From Hanleya hanleyi (Eukaryota > Mollusca > Polyplacophora > Lepidopleurida > Hanleyidae), in NCBI GenBank assembly GCA_036873755.1, contig JAVTVY010019522.1, positions 1 to 64,000 of the forward strand: 64,000 nt of DNA, given 5' to 3'. The first letter of the stretch is position 1. Each line of letters starts with the position of its first letter. The notes below the pieces were generated by a model. It was not told the DNA's origin, ran no database searches, and worked only from the letters and a program-made list of their open reading frames with translations. Below, piece by piece: positions 9,701 through 20,500 of the stretch. Made by a program: the position numbers and the translations under genes.

Positions 9701-11223
9701 AGTTTAATAATTCCAAAAACAAATAATAGACTCTCACGAGTTTTTACCTTATTGCTGCAAAAGCCTGTACATAGGCCTACTACATGTATGTAATGTCTAT
9801 GGAGAATTTGAGTAAATATATTTTCTATAGCCGTTTATTATAAAAGTTTATTGCCACCTCGTACAACTTCGATAAACTTTCATGAAAATACTGTTTAGAA
9901 TCAGAGCTATGGAGAGAAACGTGGAAATTAGTGAGTCCATCACAAAGGCTACCACCATGAGCATTCATGAGACATATTGCATTGTCAGGACCAAAAGCAG
10001 ATTGGTCGTGAAAGGCATTCAATTTATCGATCGCTGTCTGATGTCAGTTTGAGAGGCACAGTTGATTCCTTCTCTAGGAGGCTGGCGACCTCAAAATCAC
10101 CTCTGTTGTGGCCATTCTAGTCCTGTGAGACTCCTTTACTATACGAGAAGAGTCTAGTGTAAGTGATAGTCATCCTCAAGTTCAAATTCATGCCATCATT
10201 CAGTCCTGTCACGAAGCCATGGGCACTCAAGTTTGCAGGTCAGTTCGCGACCACTTACCCACTGGGGGCCATATGGCTCTACCCGCAGTTAAACAACCCC
10301 TTCTCATTTTTTTTTTTTTTTATCAAGTTCGGCAAACTATATGATAACCGAAGAGCTGATGTCTCTATAAGCCATCTTCAAACATCAACAAGTGACCCAA
10401 AGAAGGTTTGTAGCATGTGGCTCACGTGACCCGTATTCTTGAAAAATTCAGTTGCCCATAACTTTTTGAAGAGGGAATATCAAACTGTTTGCTGAACTCG
10501 ATGAAGATAGGGGACAGAATCTGAGAAAGTTGTTTTATTGGCGAAATGAGCTGTAAATCCAATGTAGGTAAGTGGTCCTTAATGGACTGTTGACATGAAA
10601 AATGTACTGGAGGCATGACCGGGTGACAGGAATGAATGAAGGCATGAAAATTTGACTTGGGAGTGAGTAGGTAGCACATCATTTTTAAGTGTCTGTATCC
10701 GGCAACAGGCTTCAGTCTTTTCGAAGCTACAGCGACAATAACCATGACAACATAAGAGAAATGACTCTGTCCATGACAGCGTACATTGATCGCAGAGTGT
10801 ATCAATGTCATTATGTGCATATGACCATGAAAACAAGTTGTCTTTGGTATCCCAGGCATATAGATACAGCACTCCTTGAGAATGGGTGGTGAAACATGGC
10901 TTTACTGACTTTGACAAAGAGCCTCATTCCCAGCATCTGCATCATCCCCAGTCATGGTTCGTCTGACAAAGCCGTGCTGGTATGAAGTATACACGCCTGC
11001 ATTTATATGGAGGATGGGTATCTGTTCAAATACTGAGGGAGTATCAGTCAAACAGCAGCTGAATAGATACATTCTGCAAAAAGCCATTTTGTTATTCAGA
11101 GTGGTATTTTGTATACCGATATGCCAGTTGCAAAATAATTTCCTACTTTTGCAACACACAAATGATGACATCCATTCTTACCAAAACTATAATTTACTGT
11201 AAAACATTATTCACCTAATGTCA
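9701..11223. other. Gene-poor stretch; possible TEN1 3' UTR and downstream
   Basis: Minus-strand frames of 145, 112 and 89 codons (10422-10859, 10579-10917, 10902-11171) are not recognisable proteins. The part next to 11224 could be TEN1 3' UTR. A block at about 10940-10980 (CATCATCCCCAGTC, GTTCGTCTGACAAAG) resembles one at about 33875-33920, and GCCATATGGCTCTACCCGCA at 10268 resembles 29850, so old dispersed repeats are present. Confidence 0.4.
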
Positions 11224-11500
11224 TCAAGACTGTTTTGTTCGTTGTTCAAGATAGTCTCTCTGCCATTGCAGAGCCTTTCGGTACATGACCAAATCCAGTT
11301 CGTCTACCGGACGCACTATGCGAGCACGCAATATGACGTAATAATCCTCTGTAAGACAGTCCAGTTCTCCAATAAATTGGCACGTTTCTCCAAGATGGGC
11401 TCGGAAAGGTTCCAGCAATGTTGTGTCCAATACGATCTCCTTATCCGTACCGGGGTCGCACAATACAGCGGTACACTTAATGCAATCATGGCTTATCAAT
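11224..11500 (-). CDS. TEN1: TEN1 exon 2 (last coding exon)
   Basis: The minus-strand acceptor TTTCTTTTCAG ends at 11501. The exon supplies the last base of a Lys codon and 91 further residues ending in EQRTKQS and the stop. Open frame continues upstream into the intron to 11865, but the acceptor and the alignment show that part is not coding. Confidence 0.85.
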
Positions 11501-14500
11501 CTGAAAAGAAAAATAATAATCACAATACAATTTGAACAGCTGCTAGTCCGGGGCAATCTCCCAGAAATTACCCGTCGTCTGGCATCAAGGGTCATAGGAA
11601 GCTTGGGACTAAATAGCTGACTGCGTGAAGAGGGTTGGCATGTAACATGTATCATGATCATGGTTGAACGGACCCCAAACACTGACCAGCGGCTGATTGG
11701 ACTGTGGAAAATATACGCAGCCATATTGTGTACATACAATGGTCCCATACCCTGATGACGTAATATATATCTCTCAGTCACGTGATGAATTGTATTTCCA
11801 TTCATCTGTATGACACGTGAACGCTCATCCAGAAATCTAACATGGATTGTGTAACACGAAACCAATTAAATTGTCATTGTCAACGCAAAGTACATGTCCC
11901 GCAAGGCGTGAAGGCCTATATGGAACCTTGCAGTCCGCTTTAACCCAAGGTTTATGCCAAGGACCAGTCCATAATTTTACCCGGCATTATGGTGCCAACC
12001 TGGAGGGACGGCGGCAACATCAGAAGATACCCCGACAGCGTAGCATGTGATTCGGCTGAGCCAACCAGAAAGTACCTACCATTATGTTCCCTTCACAGCA
12101 CTATGGAGAGCTCTCGGGATTGGCTGACACTCTCATTACTGCAAGCCGGTTAGATCCTGCAAGCGACATATCCAAATGGGAGAGCAGATAGGATTTAATT
12201 TTAATTAGATTGCTTATGTCATATCAAGATAACGATCTTGCCAACACCATGCAGCAAGCATTTTCTTCGATCTATATATGATCTCCAAATATGGAAAGCG
12301 ATGCTTGTACGGTATTTGGTTTCAAACAAGAAAGTTAGAGTGGCCAATCAAATTTGCATTTTGAAGAGGTCGTACAGGGGCACTTCTCCTTATATGAATC
12401 ATGGAATATTTATAGAGCTATGACATCAACAAACCGTATTCTGATGAGAAAATTGTGATGGCAGGTCATATATCTTGATACATGATGTCCCAATGTTAGA
12501 GAACCCTCGCATTGAAAATTTCCTCATAATGAAATTATGGCCATGGTGACATGGCACGACTTTCTGTTTCATAACAGATGCATGTAGAAATTCAACGTTT
12601 CCATGGCCAGATTTGATTTACTCAAGTGAGGGCTCCAGATTACATGATTCAGGTCTCTCAATCACACAGGCCCCTCACTGACAGTGATAGTTCAAGCATT
12701 TAAGGAACTGTGAACTAACAAGGAAAATAGGTAATATATACTCCAAATAGATTATGTTTACCATTAGATGTTAAACTTAGTGATGCTGACAGCAAGATAA
12801 CATGGTTAACATGATTTTAAACTTGTAAACAATTCATATTACGTTGCCGAAGTGCATTTAAGATTCAAGATTTTATCAGATTCATTACATATTCTGAATT
12901 TACTTAAGACTCCACTCTATGGCAAGCCAAAGTGCTTTTTATTCCGAATTTCCGATATCGGGAATTCAATTCCCGATATCGGAAATTCTAATTTCCGATA
13001 TCGGAAATTGCAATTCCCGATATCGGAAATAGAATTTCCGATATCGGGAATTAGAATTTCCGATATCGGGAATTAGAATTTCCGATATCGGGAATTAGAA
13101 TTTCCGATATCGGAAATTCAGTGACAATTTTCGATATCGGAAATAGAATTTCCCATATCGGGAATTCAATTTCCGATATCGGGAATTCAATTTCCGTTAT
13201 CGGAAATAGAATTTCCCATATCGGAAATTGTCACCGAATTTCCGATATCGGAAATGAAAGCCTGAAAGCTTTACAAAACCTAGGGGTGCATTCCACACCT
13301 AAATCTGAATCTGAATCTGAAACCTAAATGATGTGCGGCTAAAAACAGGCATGGGTTCGGATCTTCGACCATAAATAGATGTAAAATCTTTAACAAAAAC
13401 CTTGTAAACGTATATATTTTCTAACTGGGCACACTCGTGCCGTTATTTTCAGGGGACTTGTGAGCTATTGAAATTGAAAAGGAAAGACGTGCAGTCCTCC
13501 TTAGCCCTTCTTCAACTTTTCTGAAAAACATATGAAATGATTTTCTTTTTAATATTATGTATGTTAAAGTGTTTCCTGTCCAAAGGACAATTTAATATGG
13601 CGAAAAAAATAGGGGGTCGACCTACTCGTTTTTTTGTAAAATTTTATCGCTATAGGAATCATGATTTTCGCTTCCAGAAAAAGTGCGGATTTTGGTCCTC
13701 CAGATATTCAATTCCGGACACGATTAACTCTGCAGTGGCGAGTGGGTGCGATCAACAAGCAATTGTTATATCCCCCTTTGGAGAAACGGTTACGTCCAGC
13801 AGGGTGATACTATAGATATCAGTTAGTAGAAAGGTAAGAAGAATTACCTTGCTGTCAAAATCGGGCGATCTTCCTTATTATAAAATTAGGGAGGGACCAC
13901 TTTGTATGAAACCGTGGCAAGTGTGGAGTGCACCCTAGAGTTGCAATTCCCGATATCGGAAATTCAATGACAATTTCCGATATCGGGAATTGCATTTCCG
14001 ATATCGGAAATTGAATTTCCGATATCGGGAATTGAATTTCCGATATCGATAATTCAATTTCCGATATCGGGAATTCAATTTCCGATATCGGGAATTCAAT
14101 TTCTGATATCGGGAATTGTCTCCGAATTTCCGATATCGAAAATTCTAATTTCCGATATCGGGAACTGCAATTTCCGATATCGGAAATTGAATTTCCGATA
14201 TCGAGAATTCAATTTTCGATATCGGAAATTGAAGGTCATGAATTTCCGATATCGGAAATTTTAATTCCGATATCGGGAATTAAATTCCTGATATCGGAAA
14301 TTCTCGAATAAAAAGCACTTTGGCTTGCCATACCACTCTCCCATCCGATTCCCCGACCTCGATAGCATCTGGCCACCTGATAGGAAGATTTTGAAGCGTG
14401 TGCCACTCACCAGATTGAATTAAGTGTGAACCAGGGTCCCAGTCAAAACTGGGCTTCCCCCCATTGCCAGAATAAATTCTGGTGTGTCTCGGAAAGACAA

Positions 14501-17500
14501 ATACCACTATTTCATGGACCTGGGATAACAAAGCCTAAAGCTGTATAGGCATACTTAGGGGATTGTAAACCATTGTATGGAGTCATTGAAACAGGTGTTT
14601 TTACTTTTGCCTGTGTCTATAATTCCCAGGGAACATTACCATAGTAAATAGACCATGCCTGTTTATTCAATCGAATATTGGCTGCTGTATAAAAAGTCTT
14701 CTATTTTGTTTATTGAGTTGTATTCTTCACATAACAGTATTCGAGATACGTTGGAGAATAATACCCATGAACGAGAAATTTTCCAAGCCACAGTGAGCTG
14801 ATTAGCAATGTCTGTGTTATTAGAGAAGTCCAGGCCAAGTCACAGCTGAATAAGGGTGTAGAGACAAGTTGTCAAGTTTGGGGGGGAGGGGGGCTTAAAA
14901 GGGGCAGATTTTGAGAGGAGGATCAATTTGAAAATTGCTGGTAAATTGGTGCTCTCCGGGAGTATTTGAGCCGTATAAGATTGTAAAAATTTAATTTTTA
15001 ATTTGTGCCAAAATGTCTCATAACAGTGGCGATCACTACAATGATATACAAGCTGAAATGATCATTCAATCCTGGGTTTGCACTATAATTCAACTTAATC
15101 CTTACACAATACTATCTTTACCAGATAGCAGCGGCATTGACACGTGGTTGATCGCATGAGTTCTGGTTCGTTAATTGGGTCACTTTGCTATCTCTTTAAC
15201 AAAGAAAATATTTCTAATTGATGATAACTGGACTATTTTGCCAGACGAAGTTGCCAGACCAAAATGTAAGCTTACTGGTCCTTTTTGGAACAGCAGGAAA
15301 AATGTATCCATATTTATCATATTTGCATCAGTTATCAAAGAGTGACTTTGCGTCTAGGTTAGATTTTATACCTCTATTTTTAGGATTTCTTCGTGAAAAT
15401 TGAGAGTTTGTATATATCTCATGTTTTTGAATAAAAAAATACTGAACAAATCATCTCAATTGAAAAACGAAACAAGTTTATAGTGAACAAGAGCCCAAGG
15501 GGCTTCAATATACGCCCGTATATCTGGAATTACACTGGTCCCAATTTCAAGGTTATTTAATGGCCTTGATCCCAATTGGTAGCTAGCAATCCAGAGAAAG
15601 ATCTACGACTTTGTGCTTCTGAGAATATAACCTATATCACATATTATATTGAATGATAAACTAAAATGGGCTTAACTCTTGGTAACTAGGTGACCTTGAA
15701 ACAAGAGCCGAGAGCTCACATATCCCACACTGAATTCGACAACAGCCAAACACAAGAAAATGGTAGTTTTCCTTCAAATAAATTCCTTTCAGGTGAGAAA
15801 ATGTTTTCATGGAGGAAGAAAAATGTGAAGAAAGTGATGTAGTAAACCTTTGTTCTTGAGTTAATAAACAGGTATAAAGTTCATAAAGGACCCCTATCCC
15901 AGTTAAATTAGTAAATGTATGGTTTTTATTTCACAACAGTTAAACTAAATGTAGCTGTTTCTTACACCTATCAAACATTGGAGACAACTCCACAGGACAA
16001 ATGCCATATACATATTCCAACCTAACACAAAGAGTCAGCTAAACTTGATTCAGTTCTGGGGGATTGTGACATTGACCTTTGACAAATTGATCTCAAAATG
16101 AATATATGGCTCCTCTTTGCCATGCGAGTAGGTATACCCAAAGTTTTACCAATATCCATACCTTGAAACTAGACATATCGCATGGACAACAAATGTTAAT
16201 AGATTAATAGACGGTAGATGGAGAGAACCCACCATCACATTACATGACCTTGTCTTCGACAGGCATATGAAAATGTGAATTTTAATGATTTATCTACGGG
16301 CACAAAAAAAAAGAGTTATTTTTGATGATTTCCTGGTTTTGGGGTGCAGTGACCTTGACCTTGACCTAAATTTTGGTATACAACACAGCGTCTTCACTCA
16401 ATGTATCATTGGACACAAAAAAATCATGATTTTTAACAATTTCATGATTTTGAAATCACATTGACCTTAACCTTCGGCCTTGATCTACATTTTGGTGCAT
16501 GACACATCATGTCCTTCCTAATGTATCTACCGACACAAAAAAAGTAATGTTTAAAGATTTCTTGATTCTGGGGTCACAGTGACCTTGACCTAAATTTTGG
16601 TATATGACAAAAGAGATGATTACAATTTTGACATCGTAAACTATCCCTTTCTAGACAGTAATATTCCAGTGGGACCTGCATATGGCGTATACATATCTCG
16701 CCTAGTAGCATTTGCTAGATCCTGTGTTAAATGTGACAATTTTAATCAACGTCACAAAACATTGTTGCAGAAACTTATAATACAGGGCTATACCACCAAG
16801 CGCCTCCAGTCAAAGTTTCTCAAATTTTGCGATACACATCGCATGCTGATCGCAAAATACCAGCGTAGCGTGCAAGATCTATGGCGTTACATTTTATAAA
16901 TTCCGCTTAACCTGGCCGTATGAACCCATGTACTTCAAGATCCTCATGGTGCGCATATGAACAGTCACAATCAAAGCGTGACTGAGATACATCATTCTCT
17001 AGATGACGACTTTACAACAAATATTATGGATTAAGAATACTGATCAGCGATACAGATTTGATATTTTTGGAACATCATGATGTCTTTCCGGCATCATTGA
17101 TAACTGCTGACCGCTTCTCTCTTGCAGGAAAACAGCCTATGTTTATGTATACTATGATTTTCTTTGAATTTGTTGCTAATACTGTTAAATGGAATATGGA
17201 ATAGGTCTTTGAATTATGGACGCGGATATTCTTTAATGGACGGCGGCTGAACTATGAATGACTGATCAGACGCTTGTAATGACAAATCGTCCCCCCTTAA
17301 TATATCAATAGACACAAAAAATCATGACCTTTAATATTGCATGATTTTGGGGTCACAGTGACCTTGACCATAGACCCTGACCTATATTTTGGACGGGACA
17401 CATCGTGTCCCCCTTGTGTATCTACTGACACAAAAAAAAGTTATGTTTAATAATTGCCTGATTTGGGGGTCATAGTGACCTTTGACCTTGACCTGATTTT

Positions 17501-20500
17501 TGGCATGCATCACTTCATTTCTCCCTTTTGAATCCACTCAAAACAATTAAATAATTTCCTGATTTTTCGGTCGAACTGAACTTTGACCTCTGACCTCTAC
17601 CTATTTCCCCCCTAGGGAATCTACTCACCAAAAATTAGAACTGTAGATAGAAAACTGTCAATGATCAATGATTTCCAGATTTTTAGGCCACAGTGACCTT
17701 TGACTTCTGACCTCGACTTCAGTACGTGACACATCGTCTCCACCTAGTGTATCCACTCACAAAACGTTACAACTGTGGATAGAAACATTCATAGATATAG
17801 ACCGGACACATACACTTCAGTAATTTCCTGTTTTTCAGGCTAGTGACCTTTGACCTCTGACCTCGACCTTCATTTTTGGTACGCGACACATCGTCTCCCC
17901 ATAGGGTATCCTCTCACCAAAAATTAGAACTGTAGATAGAAAACTGTCCCAGATATAGACCGGACAGGAGGGACGGATGGACATACAGACAAAGACACGC
18001 GGACGGAAACTGCTATCACGTAATATGTCCACCTTTTGGCGGGCATATAAAAAGCTCAATCCATGTGTTGATGTTTTTTCATCCAAATAGGCGATATTTG
18101 ATTGGATTGAGTGAGTGAGTTAAGGTTTAATGTTGCATTCAGCAGTAGTTCAGCCATATAGCGATGATATAATATGATATGATTAGCTGGACTATTTGAT
18201 TGGATTGGAGCACACTATTCCATTCTCGGAGACAGTCACGTAAGATTTAGGACCGAAATCGTCAATCTGTTGCTTTATTTATTGATCGATTGCAATCACA
18301 GGACGGTTTATACTTGGTGACCGTGTAAGAACGCACAAGACAAAGCCTATAAAGATTTTCTTCTCTGTTTGCTTTCTTTTTGCAAAATTTGGTTCAACTG
18401 ACTATTCCTGCCCCCCAAACTAGTGAATTGGTCTCGGTATATCGGCCCGCACCGACAGAGACTGCTCAGCCTCTTCCGTCAAAGTCATAGTGTAAGGATT
18501 TTGCACCTCTCCGGTGTAAACCATGATCCGCCGCATGTGAGGCACACCAGTCCTTGTTGTAATCTTCTTCTTCAGGAGATAAAATATATATCCGAATGAA
18601 ATGGATATTCCCTTGATTCTACCACAAAGGATCTTCTAATTTGAGGCGATCTGAGGTGTTTCTCCTCCTTTTACCTCTCGAGCTGTTTGGAGTTTCGGCA
18701 TGATACTGCGCTTTCAACATGAATGCCAATAAGCCACATCGTAATCCCAGAAGTATATTAATGCATATTCATGCCTGGCGCGAGACTGAAGGGCAGATTC
18801 ACACACATGCGCTTTTTTACGAGGGCCAGAACACCGTCATCTTGGGACGCTTGCTTGTGCTAAAATGCTAATATTATTCTAACAACATTTAATGTACCAA
18901 TTTCTTGAACTGTTGAACCGGCACGGCAAAATACCCTGGCGACGTTGTTGGCTCTCATGGAAAAATGCATGTGCGTGAACCTGCCCTTCAGTCTCGAGCC
19001 TGACAAGAGTATGCAGTAATATGCGGTACTTCTGGGATTACGATGTGGCTTATATGGATTCCTAGCAGTACGGGTCGAGTACGTAATGAGATAGTACGAG
19101 ACCGTGCTGAGTGAAGCATAGCTAAGATTCATAGCGTCTCCCTTCTCTCAATGCCATGCCGACGACAACTACATTTCCCTGTTGGTAACTCAAACATCTC
19201 AATGGCGCACTTATTATTACCTTTGCGCTCTATTGGACCTTCATTAACTTGAGAAAATGGGCCGCCATGAATAAAAATACCATAATCGATGTTGTGATCA
19301 TCATCCCTTGTATACACGGGGTCTATTATGACGGAAATGCCCATCTTCTTGACCCTCGATTTCAGGTGATTTTGAGGCTCCATAGGGATAATTTTAACAT
19401 CTGTAATTAATATATGACCGACGAAGGGCCATTTAGTCTGCCATTTCTGTATTTTTATTCATGGTGGCCCATTTTCTCAAGTTAATGAAGGTCCAATAGG
19501 GCGCAAAGGTAATAATAAGTGCGCCATGGAGATGTTCGTGTTACCAACAGGAAAATGTAGTTGTCGTCGACATAGCGTTGAGGGAAGGGAGACGCTATAT
19601 GAATCTTAGCTAAGAGCATGGCTGCATGAGCGTGAGCGTGTCATGGCCGAATGGTTAGAGTGTCTGACTCTGACCCGGAGTGCTACAGCTGGCGTGGGTT
19701 CGCACCTCGCCAGTGAACACTTACTATATACTCGCCTATTCATCAGGTGCTGGACTGATTCGGTGTCCAGGGAAAAATGGACTGATGGTGGAACTAGTTG
19801 CTACACTAGACCTTAGCCAGCGGAGGTACTTGGGGAATAAAGTACCTGGGTGTCTTTCAGTGACCGCTATATAAATCCACTCACAGTAGTACATCGCACA
19901 CACCTGGTCAGAAAAAGGGACGGGTCAGGAGGTGTCAATGCACTGTAATAAGTTACTTGCACAACCTGCACAGCACGGGGCCTCGACTGCTACTGACCCT
20001 GTCTCGACCATCCTAGTAAGCGGCGGGGTTTCTGCAAGCTTCTAAATACCTCTGTAAGAGGGTGCTCCTAGTCTGAAAGGAGGAACGTCCGGAACAACAT
20101 AGCTCCGGTATAGCCTTGTTCCATACTACGTGAGAACAACGCTACGGCTGCAAGCCAGTCACCAGATCGAGTTGTTGGGAAATTGCCGTACGGGAAATAT
20201 TTGCCAGACCAATTGACCATAACCAATAAAATAATTCGATTCTATGTCCACTTACCTTTCATAAAAATCCTTGTTTATGAGTGACCGTCCGTTTTTAGCT
20301 TGGCAAGAGATCGAAACTCGGACTCTTTTGGCAAATGTTGCACGTGATCATGCTGTTCAGTTTACCCGAACAATTGAAATCACGCTACTACCTCTTTAAA
20401 GGTCCGACACACAAATACATAGAACCCCTAATAACGTGGTTGTGTTACGATGGAATTTTGAACTGGGTTACAATTCTCGGATATGCCATCAGTGCACTTT

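Noticed and set aside
10422..10917. Minus-strand 145- and 112-codon overlapping frames
   Set aside because: Two different overlapping frames, no domain, no splice signals of note; probably chance or 3' UTR.
11501..11865. N-terminal extension of the 213-codon frame over TEN1 exon 2
   Set aside because: A good acceptor lies at 11501 and the upstream residues do not align with TEN1; exon 1 is at 23.2 kb.
19639..19710. Functional tRNA gene
   Set aside because: A and B boxes are present but acceptor and anticodon stems do not pair; a SINE body follows.
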